Below the pieces are notes generated by a model. It made no database searches, was not told the origin of the DNA, and worked only from the letters and a program-made list of their open reading frames with translations. This document shows positions 21,744 to 28,885 of a stretch of 30,141 bases of DNA, piece after piece (the first letter of the stretch is position 1; the number at the start of each line of letters is the position of its first letter). Made by a program: the position numbers and the translations under genes. The DNA comes from JANOBJ01 sp031411575. GTDB taxonomy: Bacteria; Pseudomonadota; Gammaproteobacteria; Burkholderiales; Burkholderiaceae_C. The stretch is from the NCBI GenBank assembly GCA_031411575.1, contig JANOBJ010000281.1:1-30141 (forward strand), read 5' to 3'.

Positions 21744-23129
21744 TCAGTGGTGCAGTTCCAGCACCACCGCACGGCCCTGTTCCGCCGGCCAGGTCTGGCC
21801 CGCCAGCTGTTCGCCATTGAATTCGGCGGCAATGGTTCGAACGCGGTCGTCGGTCAGGCGCAGCTTGCTGCTGGCCACGCCCGCGCCGGGGGGCACGCCG
21901 GGTGGCGGCGACTGGCCGTCGAAGCGCATCGTGTCGCGCGGCGGGTCGAAGTAGCCGCGCGGGCGGACGAACGTCACCACCGACTTCGCGCCTTTGTCGG
22001 CGTCGGCCAGGCGCTCGGCGCGCAGGTGCACGAGGTTGCTGGAGCGCGCAAACGGGCTGCGATAAATGTGGGCGGTGGCGTAGCCGGGCGCCGACAGCAC
22101 GAATTCATAGGCGACGCCGGCCTTCGCAGCAAACGGGCCCCAGCGCCCGTCAGCGCCTACGGTTTTGGCGTGCACGGCGGCACCGCGCCGTGCGCCGGTC
22201 GGTGCATCGGTGGCAAATACCTCGACGCGGGCGCCCGGCAGTGGCAGGTTGTTGCTGAAGTTGCCGCTGGCGGGGTCGGTCGGGTTCACGCCCAGGCCGG
22301 TGATCTTGCCGTCGAGCACGGGTGTGGTTTCGGTCGCGATGGCCCGCGTCTTCGGCGCCTGCCCGGTGATGAAGCGGTAGCTGGCCTCGAACGCGGCCGG
22401 CGAATACGAGGTTTCGCGGTGGTCGATGCGCGGGATCACCACATTGGTGGCGCCCTTGAGTTCAGGTCCGGCCGATGTGACAAAGGTTGGCGAGCCTTTC
22501 ATGCCAATCCACAGGCCGTCGGGCTGGGCGAACTTGTCGTTATTGTCCGAGCGCACGGTGAGCCACTTGACCGGGCCGGTGACCTCGTCGCCCGCCGCGT
22601 TCTTGGGCGCGTTCAGGCTGCTCAGAAACGGGCCGGTGCCTGAAAACTCGTTGCCTTCGCGAAAGCCCTTGATGGCCCAGACGCCGTGGTTGGGCGTGCC
22701 GCCCAGCACCGCGTGGCTGACGGTGGCCGCGCCGCCGCCGTTCTGGATGTAATTGCGGATGGCGTTGCCGCCGCGCGAATTGCCCATCAGCACCACCTGC
22801 TTCGCGCCAGTGCGCTTGAGCACGGCCTCGACCTCGGACTTCAGGAACGCCATGTGTTCGGCGGTGGAGGTACGGCCCGGCTGCGGCTTGCTGTCGTCGT
22901 CGCGCGCGGAGGGGTAGGGCAGGTCAATTGCGTGCAGCCGCTCGCGTGGCCAGCCGTTGGACTCAAAGCGCCAGACCGTGGTGAGCCAGAGCGCCGCCGT
23001 GTCGCCATTGCCATGCACGAAGACGATGGGCGGCGCGGCCGCGCCGGAGGTGCCGGACGGCGGTGTGGCGCAGCCGGCCAGCAGCAGCAGGCTGGCCAAC
23101 AGGCTGAAAAACTTGCGGCGAGCAATCAC
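21744..23129 (-). CDS. Lipase-like alpha/beta-hydrolase lipoprotein
   Basis: 461 residues. The N-terminus is a lipoprotein signal, with lipobox LAGC and Cys20 as the acylation site, so the protein is anchored in a membrane facing the periplasm or outside. PIVFVHGNGDT (34-44) gives the oxyanion loop, and the nucleophile is Ser118 in MGNSRGGN. A candidate acid/histidine pair lies in RIDHRETSYSP. After about residue 265 a second region has an Ig-like or carboxypeptidase-regulatory pattern (PGARVEVFATDAPTG, AGVAYEFVLSAPGYATAHIYRS). The resemblance is to class-2-type lipases or esterases; the substrate is unknown. It lies 93 bp from the unknown exported protein gene and 187 bp from the acyl-CoA dehydrogenase gene, on the same strand. 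Confidence 0.82.
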   Translation of the reverse strand: MIARRKFFSLLASLLLLAGCATPPSGTSGAAAPPIVFVHGNGDTAALWLTTVWRFESNGWPRERLHAIDLPYPSARDDDSKPQPGRTSTAEHMAFLKSEVEAVLKRTGAKQVVLMGNSRGGNAIRNYIQNGGGAATVSHAVLGGTPNHGVWAIKGFREGNEFSGTGPFLSSLNAPKNAAGDEVTGPVKWLTVRSDNNDKFAQPDGLWIGMKGSPTFVTSAGPELKGATNVVIPRIDHRETSYSPAAFEASYRFITGQAPKTRAIATETTPVLDGKITGLGVNPTDPASGNFSNNLPLPGARVEVFATDAPTGARRGAAVHAKTVGADGRWGPFAAKAGVAYEFVLSAPGYATAHIYRSPFARSSNLVHLRAERLADADKGAKSVVTFVRPRGYFDPPRDTMRFDGQSPPPGVPPGAGVASSKLRLTDDRVRTIAAEFNGEQLAGQTWPAEQGRAVVLELHH

Positions 23130-23157
23130 GATGTCTCCTGGTTTCTTTCAAGCGCCA

Positions 23158-23213
23158 CCGCGGAACCCGCTTTGCCGGGCCGCTGGTGGCGCCCCCTTGA
23201 GGGGGCTGAGGGC
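23158..23213 (+). repeat. GC-rich intergenic repeat with CCCCCTTGAGGGGG palindrome
   Basis: It contains GGAACCCGCT, then GCCGGGCCGCTGGTGG, then GCCCCCTTGAGGGGGC (23191-23206). It matches the minus-strand repeat at 5822-5889 block by block. The rest of the gap to 23316 holds further short palindromes (GCCTGCGCAGGC, GCGGCCGC) and no gene. The hairpin could end the acyl-CoA dehydrogenase transcript. Confidence 0.7.
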
Positions 23214-23316
23214 CGCGGCTCCTAGCCTGCCTGCGCAGGCCTGGACGGCCCGAAGAGCAGCTGCCTGTGGCGGCCGCCCGTCGCGGCCGCAGGCCGCTTC
23301 GGGGGTGGGCCCAAGC

Positions 23317-24432
23317 TCAGGCGAACACGCCCGCCGTGTCCTGCATGCGCGACGACACTTCGCCCAGGTGGTGCAGCGTGTCGCCAAAGCTCATTTCCAT
23401 CTGCGTGAGCTTCTTGAAGTAATGGCTCACGATGTACTCGTCGGTCACGCCAATGCCACCGTGCAGCTGCACCGATTGCTGGCCGATCATGCGCATCGAG
23501 TTGCCCAGCTGGTACTTCGCGCGCGCCAGCGCCAGGCGGCGCTCGGCTGCCGGCGCGTTGAGTTTCAGGCTCGCGTAGTAGCTCATCGAGCGGCCGAGTT
23601 CGAGCTGCATCTTCAGATCGGCCACGCGATGCCGCAGCGCCTGGAAGCTCGAAATCACCACGCCAAACTGCTTGCGGGTGTTCATGTAGTCCACGGTGAT
23701 GGCCAGCGTCTTGTCCATCACGCCGACGGCTTCGGCGCAGGTGGCGGCGATGCCGATGTCCACCGCATGTTCCAGCGCGGTCAGGCCATCGGTGGTGATG
23801 AGCGTGGCCGGCGTGTCCTTCAGCGTGACGTCCGCCGCGCGGCTGGCGTCCTGCGTGGGGTAGCCGCGCGTGGTGACGCCGGCAGCGTCGCGCTCGACCA
23901 GAAACAGCGCGAGCTTGCTGCCGACCATCGCCGGCACCAGCCAGGCGTCGGCCATGTCGCCCGCGGGAACTACATTTTTAATAGCAGACAATGACCAGCC
24001 AGAGCCGACCTGAGCCGCTTTTGCGTCGCAAACATCGAGTTGGTAGCGCGCGCGGCGCTCCTGCTGCGCCAGCACCACCAGCGCCTCGCCACTGGCGAGT
24101 TTGGGCAGCCACGCGGCCTTCACCTCAGCCGGTGCATAGCCGCTGATCACGCCGCCGGCCATCAGCGTCTGCGCCAGCGGCTCCAGCACGATGCCCCGGC
24201 CCAGCTCTTCCATCACCACCATGGCTTCGACCGGGCCCATGCCCATGCCGCCGTCGGCCTCGCTGATGTACAGGCCCGCCAGCCCCAGATCGGCCAGCTC
24301 GCCATAGGCCTCGCGCGAGAAGCCGCCCGCGGCCTCGATGCTGCGGCGGCGCTCAAACGTGTAGCCCTTGTCGACCCATTTGCGCACCGCGTCGCGCAAG
24401 GATTCCTGGTCGTCGGTGAAATCAAAGTCCAT
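23317..24432 (-). CDS. Acyl-CoA dehydrogenase, small-subunit type (PimD-like)
   Basis: 371 residues. It is a flavoprotein that introduces the alpha,beta double bond into an acyl-CoA. The fold is complete: N-terminal helical domain (MDFDFTDDQESLRDAVRKW), central beta domain, and a C-terminal helical domain with RKQFGVVISSFQALRHRVAD (FAD contact) and QLHGGIGVTDEYIVSHYFK. Two ATGs lie in tandem at 24435 and 24432; the second sits six bases from AGGAG and is used. The partner gene just upstream encodes the large-subunit type, so the enzyme is probably a heteromer like PimC/PimD or the alpha2beta2 FadE pairs of mycobacteria. The natural acyl-CoA is unknown. Residues 143-155 around SAIKNVV are encoded by palindromic element copy D, without any length change relative to the usual family pattern. 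Confidence 0.93.
   Translation of the reverse strand: MDFDFTDDQESLRDAVRKWVDKGYTFERRRSIEAAGGFSREAYGELADLGLAGLYISEADGGMGMGPVEAMVVMEELGRGIVLEPLAQTLMAGGVISGYAPAEVKAAWLPKLASGEALVVLAQQERRARYQLDVCDAKAAQVGSGWSLSAIKNVVPAGDMADAWLVPAMVGSKLALFLVERDAAGVTTRGYPTQDASRAADVTLKDTPATLITTDGLTALEHAVDIGIAATCAEAVGVMDKTLAITVDYMNTRKQFGVVISSFQALRHRVADLKMQLELGRSMSYYASLKLNAPAAERRLALARAKYQLGNSMRMIGQQSVQLHGGIGVTDEYIVSHYFKKLTQMEMSFGDTLHHLGEVSSRMQDTAGVFA
23968..24012 (+). repeat. AT-rich palindromic element, copy D, antisense within the acyl-CoA dehydrogenase gene
   Basis: The plus strand reads CTACATTTTTAATAGCAG then ACAATGACCAGCC. Read on the minus strand, TGGTCATTGTCTGCTATT continues AAAA and differs from the plus strand of copy B at one base over 22. 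The left arm is degraded compared with copy A. The host gene reads it antisense as WSLSAIKNVV. Confidence 0.65.
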
Positions 24433-24459
24433 CATCGTCTCCTGCATTCATCTGGCTGG

Positions 24460-24480
24460 AGCCCCCTCGTGGAGGGGGCT
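24460..24480. repeat. Perfect GC-rich inverted repeat between the acyl-CoA dehydrogenase genes
   Basis: AGCCCCCTC, loop GTG, GAGGGGGCT, followed by TGGGGGAG. It is a stable 9-bp stem in the 93-bp gap. It resembles the CCCCCTTGAGGGGG cores elsewhere in the window and is probably a short relative of that repeat family. There is no T-run, so it is not a classic terminator. Confidence 0.7.
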
Positions 24481-24525
24481 TGGGGGAGTGGTGGTTACGG
24501 GCGCCTCGCGCAGCGGTTCCGGGCT

Positions 24526-25728
24526 TCAGCCGAGAACCGTCTGCGCCACAATGTTGCGCTGCACTTCGTTGCTGCCGCCGTAAATCGTGGTCTTGCGCAT
24601 GTTGAAATAGGTAGACGCGAGCGGCGCGTTGCCCAGTGCGGAGCCGGGGAAATCGCCCTGCCAGCCGGCTTCCATGGCTTCGTGGATGAAAGGCAGGCTA
24701 TAGGGGCCGGCGGCCAGCATCATGAGCTCGGAGTAGCGCTGCTGCAGTTCACTGCCGCGAATCTTGAGCAGGCCCGCGATATCCAGCGAATTCTTGCCCG
24801 ATTTCTCGGCCGACAGCACCCGCAGCACCTGCATCTCCAGCGCCACCACCTCCACGTCGAGCTTGGCGATCTCGTCGCGGAAGCGCCCGGCCGCCGCGCC
24901 GCCGGTGGCCGGGTCGTACACGCCCTCGGCCTTGGCGATGCGTTTGAGCCGCTCCAGCTCGCGCTTGGCGCGGTTGACGTCGGCGATGTTGGTGCGCTCG
25001 TGGCTGAGCAGGTGCTTGGCGTAGGTCCAGCCCTTGTTTTCCTCGCCAATCAAGTTCTCGGCCGGCACCTCGACGTTGTCAAACCAGACTTCATTGACCT
25101 CGCAGTCGCCGTCGAGCAGCTTGATCGGGCGCACAGTGACGCCGGGCGATTTCATGTCGATCAGCAAGAAGCTGATGCCGGTCTGCGGCTTGCCTTCGGT
25201 GCTGGTGCGCACCAGGCAGAAAATCCATTCGCCGTACTGGCCGAGCGTGGTCCAGGTCTTCTGGCCGTTGACGATGAATTTGTCGCCCTGGCGCTCGGCG
25301 CGGCACTTGAGCGAGGCCAGATCCGAGCCCGAGCCCGGCTCGCTGTAGCCCTGGCTCCACCACACCTCGCCGCTGGCGATGCCGGGCAAAAAGCGCTGCT
25401 GCTGGGCTGCGTTGCCAAACGCCATGATCACCGGCGCCACCATCACCGGGCCGAACGGCACCACGCGCGGCGCACCGGCCAGCGCGCACTCTTCCTCAAA
25501 CAGGTGCTTTTGCACCGCGTTCCAGCCGGGGCCGCCAAACTCTTTGGGCCAGCCATGGCCGAGCCAGCCCTTTTTGCCCAGAATACGGGCCCAACGCTGC
25601 ATGTCGTCACGCGACAGGCGCAGGGCGTTGTGAACCTTGTGCGAAATATCGGGCGGCAGGTTGCTCTTGACCCAGCTGCGGATGTCTTCGCGGAACTGCT
25701 GCTCTTCAGGGGTGAATGCCAAATCCAT
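24526..25728 (-). CDS. Acyl-CoA dehydrogenase, large-subunit type (PimC-like)
   Basis: 400 residues with the full acyl-CoA dehydrogenase fold. The FAD/substrate loop YSEPGSGSDLASLKC is near residue 130, followed by the FIVNGQKTWTT strand. LIGEENKGWTYAKHLLSHER and the C-terminal YGGSNEVQRNIVAQ are also present. The C-terminal motif has Gly where single-subunit enzymes such as MCAD carry the catalytic Glu (YEGT). That is common in heteromeric acyl-CoA dehydrogenases and fits a two-gene enzyme with the downstream small subunit. GGAG lies five bases before the ATG. It is annotated in relatives as pimeloyl-CoA dehydrogenase large subunit, though that substrate is often only a label. It lies 56 bp downstream of yceH on the same strand. 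Confidence 0.93.
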   Translation of the reverse strand: MDLAFTPEEQQFREDIRSWVKSNLPPDISHKVHNALRLSRDDMQRWARILGKKGWLGHGWPKEFGGPGWNAVQKHLFEEECALAGAPRVVPFGPVMVAPVIMAFGNAAQQQRFLPGIASGEVWWSQGYSEPGSGSDLASLKCRAERQGDKFIVNGQKTWTTLGQYGEWIFCLVRTSTEGKPQTGISFLLIDMKSPGVTVRPIKLLDGDCEVNEVWFDNVEVPAENLIGEENKGWTYAKHLLSHERTNIADVNRAKRELERLKRIAKAEGVYDPATGGAAAGRFRDEIAKLDVEVVALEMQVLRVLSAEKSGKNSLDIAGLLKIRGSELQQRYSELMMLAAGPYSLPFIHEAMEAGWQGDFPGSALGNAPLASTYFNMRKTTIYGGSNEVQRNIVAQTVLG

Positions 25729-25784
25729 GGGGGTCTCCGGTCATCGGGTCAGGTGAAATCTTCAAGCTTTTTAGCACGGTCGTT

Positions 25785-26447
25785 CTATTCGCTCTGTCCA
25801 GGTTGCGACAACCCGAGCTCGCTCATCAGTTTTTGCACCGAAACGCGCAATTGCGCCACCTCGTTTTCCAGTGCCTGCACGCGTTCAAACAAGCCATCGG
25901 AGGCCACCGGCGCGCTGGCCGTCGCCAGCAGTGACACATCCACCGGCCCGCAGAGCAGGTGTGCCCAGCGCGGCTCGCGGGCGCCGGGCGCGCGCGGCAG
26001 CAACACCACCAGCGGGCCGCCTTTTTCTGGCGAGCGCTCCTGCAGTTCGTCCAGAAACGCCTCGACCGACGAAATATCGACAAACCGGTACCAGCGCTCG
26101 GCGTTCAGTCGCAGCTCGGCGGCGGTCTGCGGGCCGCGCAGCATCAGCACGCCCAACAGCACGGCGGATTGCTCGGGCACGCCCACCCCGCGCTGAAAGT
26201 TGTGCTCAAAGCGCGTGACGCGGCTACCACTGGTCTCAAACACCAGCGTCAACGCCCGCAGGGCATCCAGCGCCTCCTGCGCCTGCGCGTCGCTGACCGC
26301 CATCAGCGGGTCGCGGCTGGTTTTCTGGTTGCAGCCGGTCACCACCGCGTTCAGCGTGAGCGGGTAGCTGTCGGGCACAGTGCGGGCTTTTTCCATCAGC
26401 GTGCCCAGCACGCGGGCTTCAATCGGGGACAGGGGTCGCAGGTTCAT
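25785..26447 (-). CDS. yceH: YceH/DUF480 winged-helix protein
   Basis: 220 residues, the usual YceH length. Features are the start LRPLSPIEARVLGTLMEKARTVPDSYPL and the motif NAVVTGCNQKTSRDP (near residue 32), both near-invariant in the family. A second winged-helix-like domain follows (AVLLGVLMLRGPQTAAELRLNAERWYRF). The last 30 residues form a short coiled coil (LFERVQALENEVAQLRVSVQKL). The molecular function is not established. The ATG at 26447 is chosen because the frame upstream to 26561 overlaps purN antisense and lacks family sequence. It diverges from purN, with 32 bp between the two starts. Confidence 0.94.
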   Translation of the reverse strand: MNLRPLSPIEARVLGTLMEKARTVPDSYPLTLNAVVTGCNQKTSRDPLMAVSDAQAQEALDALRALTLVFETSGSRVTRFEHNFQRGVGVPEQSAVLLGVLMLRGPQTAAELRLNAERWYRFVDISSVEAFLDELQERSPEKGGPLVVLLPRAPGAREPRWAHLLCGPVDVSLLATASAPVASDGLFERVQALENEVAQLRVSVQKLMSELGLSQPGQSE

Positions 26448-26479
26448 GGCGCCAAGGATAATCGCCCCGGGATGGGAAA

Positions 26480-27070
26480 GTGACCTTGAAAAACATCGTG
26501 ATTCTGATTTCGGGCGGCGGCTCCAACATGGCGGCCATCGTGCAGACCGCGCAGCGCGCACGCTGGGGCGAACGCCTGGGCGCGCGTGTGGCGGCGGTCA
26601 TCAGCAACAAGGCCGACGCGCCCGGGCTGGCGCTGGCGGCCACCCTGGACGTGCCGACCGCCGTGGTGGACCACCGCGCCTACCCGTCGCGCGAGGCCTT
26701 TGACGAAGCGCTGGCGGCGGCGATTGACGCACACCAGCCCGCGCTGGTGGTGCTCAGCGGCTTCATGCGCATCCTGACGCCGGGCTTTGTTCGCCGCTAC
26801 GCGGGGCGTCTGGTGAACATCCACCCGTCGCTGCTGCCGGCGTTTACCGGGCTCAACACCCACCAGCGCGCGCTGGACGCGGGCTGCCAGGTTGCCGGCG
26901 CCACGGTGCACGAGGTGACCGACGAGCTGGACCATGGCCCGATCCTGGCGCAGGCGGCGGTGCCGGTGCTGCCCGGCGAAACGGCCGACGCACTGGCCGC
27001 GCGCGTGCTGGCGCAGGAGCATGTGCTGTACCCGCGCGCGATTGCGGCGCTGCTGGCGAGGCTGGCGTGA
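26480..27070 (+). CDS. purN: Phosphoribosylglycinamide formyltransferase (GAR transformylase 1)
   Basis: 196 residues. It transfers the formyl group of 10-formyl-tetrahydrofolate to GAR in purine synthesis. The phosphate-binding loop ISGGGSNM is at residues 10-17 and SGFMRILTP at 93-101. The catalytic residues are Asn113 and His115 (VNIHPSLLP) and Asp151 (DELDHGPIL). The start is GTG at 26480 (MTLKNIVIL), with GGGA close upstream; a TTG six bases later is a less likely alternative. The promoter must overlap the first codons of yceH, because only 32 bp separate the divergent starts. A palindromic repeat (copy E) begins 20 bases after the stop. Confidence 0.95.
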   Translation: MTLKNIVILISGGGSNMAAIVQTAQRARWGERLGARVAAVISNKADAPGLALAATLDVPTAVVDHRAYPSREAFDEALAAAIDAHQPALVVLSGFMRILTPGFVRRYAGRLVNIHPSLLPAFTGLNTHQRALDAGCQVAGATVHEVTDELDHGPILAQAAVPVLPGETADALAARVLAQEHVLYPRAIAALLARLA

Positions 27071-27089
27071 ACCGTTGCTGACAAGCTGA

Positions 27090-27137
27090 TTGCTATAATA
27101 AATATAGCAAAGTATGACCATTGGATAAGCACTACAG
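27090..27137 (+). repeat. AT-rich palindromic element, copy E, between purN and the DUF1653 gene
   Basis: TTGCTATA and TATAGCAA (27090-27097, 27103-27110) are perfect inverted arms around ATAAA. They are followed by TATGACCATTGG and ATAAGCACTACAGC. The second block is identical over 14 bases to copy C in ileS. The stop codon of the minus-strand DUF1653 gene lies within this last block. There is no T-run, so a terminator role for purN is doubtful. Confidence 0.8.
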
Positions 27138-27383
27138 CGTGTTTTCGCTTGAAATTGGCGTAAAACGCAGCTGCCGCACGCCGTCGATCACCACCGCTTC
27201 GCCAAACATCGCCGCCGGCCGCACCCACAGCCCGTGCTCGCCATAGAGCGCGCGGTACAGCGTCATGGGCTCCAGCGTTTCGCTGTGGCGCACGGTGCCC
27301 ACCACCTCGTACAGCCCGCCCTTGTAGTGGCGGTAGCGGCCGGGCGGGGTTTCGATCAAGGGAGGCAGGTCGTGGTCGGTCAT
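27132..27383 (-). CDS. DUF1653 domain protein
   Basis: 83 residues. It is a small soluble domain with the family signature RYRHYKGGLYEVVGTVRHSETLEPMTLYRALYG and WVRPAAMF. Its function is unknown. The ATG at 27383 (MTDHDLPP) is used; the open frame further upstream runs into the GC-rich tandem repeats and is not coding. The last residues (SSENTL) and the TAG stop lie at the edge of palindromic element copy E, so the C-terminus has probably been altered by the element. Its promoter must lie in or next to the repeat block at 27395-27572. Confidence 0.88.
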   Translation of the reverse strand: MTDHDLPPLIETPPGRYRHYKGGLYEVVGTVRHSETLEPMTLYRALYGEHGLWVRPAAMFGEAVVIDGVRQLRFTPISSENTL

Positions 27384-27394
27384 GGTGTGTGAAG

Positions 27395-27481
27395 GTGTAG
27401 TTTGGCCGCCGGGCCGCCCCAAGGCCAAACGCTCCCCCTTGGGGGGCAGCGCAGTACACGAAGTGACGAGCGTGGGGGCGA
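27395..27481 (+). repeat. GC-rich 87-bp tandem unit, copy 1
   Basis: It starts GTGTAGTTTGGCCGCC, then GGGCCGCCCCAAGGCCAAAC, then the CTCCCCCTTGGGGGGC palindrome, then GCAGTACACGAAGTGACGAG and CGTGGGGGCGA. The second unit begins 91 bases later and differs at two positions only. It shares its end block with the repeat at 5822-5889. Confidence 0.9.
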
Positions 27482-27485
27482 GCAA

Positions 27486-27572
27486 GTGTAGTTTGGCCGC
27501 TGGGCCGCCCCAAGGCCAAACGCTCCCCCTCGGGGGGCAGCGCAGTACACGAAGTGACGAGCGTGGGGGCGA
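27486..27572 (+). repeat. GC-rich 87-bp tandem unit, copy 2
   Basis: This copy ends 20 bases before the start codon of the RNA methyltransferase gene. It carries T instead of C at 27501 and CTCGGGG instead of CTTGGGG in the palindrome. Together the two units fill nearly all of the 209-bp divergent intergenic region, so the promoters of both flanking genes must sit inside or against repeat sequence. Confidence 0.9.
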
Positions 27573-27592
27573 TCGTCGCGGACAATAGAGGG

Positions 27593-28885
27593 ATGCATCC
27601 TAAAGCCCTGCTTGACGCCTGTGCCGAACTCGTCAAGCTCACCCTCCGTTTCGAACACCCGGCCGATGCCGTGGTGTCCCGCTATTTTCGTGACCACCGC
27701 AAGGACTACGCCTTTGGCCCGCGCGAGCGCGCCACGCTGGCCGAAACGGTGTACACCGTGCTGCGCAAGAAGCTCCTGTTCGAGCATTTCGCGCCCTCGG
27801 GCAGTGGCCCGAAAGAGCGGCGCATGGCGATCCTCGGCTTTCATGGTCCGCGCGACTTCCTCAAGAGCGCGCTGAACGACACCGAGAAAAACTGGCTCGA
27901 CCAGTGCGACGCCATCCAGACCGGCGATTTGATGGAGCGGCACCGCCACAACCTGCCCGAATGGCTGGTGCAGCCGCTCAAAGATCAGCTCAAGGGCGAC
28001 CCCCAGGGCGGTTTCTGGGCGCTGGTCGATGCTCTGAGCCAGAGCGCGCCGCTCGACTTGCGCGTCAATGCGCTCAACGACAAGCGCGCCGACGTGCAAA
28101 AAGAACTCAAGGCCGCCGGCATTGTCGCGTTGCCCACGCCGTATTCGCCCTGGGGCCTGCGCATCGAAGGCAAGCCCGCGCTCAGCAAGCTCGACGTGTT
28201 CGAGCGCGGCGCCATCGAGGTGCAGGACGAAGGCTCACAACTGCTGGCGCTGCTGCTGGACGCGCACCGCGGCGAGATGGTGGCCGATTTCTGCGCCGGC
28301 GCGGGCGGCAAGACGCTGGCCATCGGCGCCACCATGCGCAACACCGGGCGGCTCTATGCGTTCGATACCTCGGCGCACCGGCTGGACGCGCTGAAACCGC
28401 GGCTGGCGCGCAGCGGGCTGTCCAACGTGCACCCGGCGGCGATCGCGCACGAGCGCGACGAGCGCATCAAGCGGCTGGCCGGCAAGATCGACCGGGTGCT
28501 GGTGGACGCCCCGTGCTCGGGCCTGGGCACGCTGCGCCGCAACCCCGACCTGAAATGGCGCCAGTCGCCCGAATCGGTGGTGGAACTGGCCGCCAAGCAA
28601 ACCGCCATTCTGCAAAGCGCCGCGCGGCTGTTGAAATCGGGCGGACGGCTGGTATACGCCACCTGCAGCCTGCTTCCGGCCGAAAATGAGGTAATTGCGC
28701 ACACTTTTAATGAGGCCAATAGAGACTTCGTACCACTTGAAACCGCTGAATTGCTGTCCAATCTAAAGGTGGAGGGTGCAGCCGGACTGTGCAGCGGCCC
28801 CCAGAGCGGTGGGGAGTATTTGCGGTTATGGCCGCATCGGCACAGTACAGACGGCTTTTTTGCCGCCGTCTGGCAAAAGAAGTGA
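27593..28885 (+). CDS. RsmB/NOP-family RNA (cytosine-C5) methyltransferase
   Basis: 430 residues. It is a SAM-dependent enzyme that methylates C5 of cytosine in RNA; in RsmB the target is 16S rRNA C967. The SAM motif is ADFCAGAGGKTLAIGA (231-246). The two catalytic cysteines are Cys308 in VDAPCSGLGTLRRNP and Cys358 in YATCSLLPAENE. The N-terminal 120 residues are helical and may be a diverged NusB-like RNA-binding domain. The family contains several paralogues (RsmB, RsmF), so I give no symbol. The ATG at 27593 starts MHPKALLDAC and follows GAGGG closely. The frame upstream lies in the repeat. A hairpin (CAGACGGC/GCCGTCTG) overlaps the last codons. The AT-rich stretch around residues 366-395 is notable but not disruptive. 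Confidence 0.9.
   Translation: MHPKALLDACAELVKLTLRFEHPADAVVSRYFRDHRKDYAFGPRERATLAETVYTVLRKKLLFEHFAPSGSGPKERRMAILGFHGPRDFLKSALNDTEKNWLDQCDAIQTGDLMERHRHNLPEWLVQPLKDQLKGDPQGGFWALVDALSQSAPLDLRVNALNDKRADVQKELKAAGIVALPTPYSPWGLRIEGKPALSKLDVFERGAIEVQDEGSQLLALLLDAHRGEMVADFCAGAGGKTLAIGATMRNTGRLYAFDTSAHRLDALKPRLARSGLSNVHPAAIAHERDERIKRLAGKIDRVLVDAPCSGLGTLRRNPDLKWRQSPESVVELAAKQTAILQSAARLLKSGGRLVYATCSLLPAENEVIAHTFNEANRDFVPLETAELLSNLKVEGAAGLCSGPQSGGEYLRLWPHRHSTDGFFAAVWQKK

Noticed and set aside
24040..26196. A 718-residue open frame antisense to both acyl-CoA dehydrogenases and yceH
   Set aside because: Same reasoning: the opposite strand has three recognisable proteins with good starts.
28848..28872. CAGACGGC/GCCGTCTG hairpin at the end of the RNA methyltransferase gene as a terminator
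   Set aside because: The T-run is in the loop and not after the stem, so it does not form a standard intrinsic terminator on either strand.
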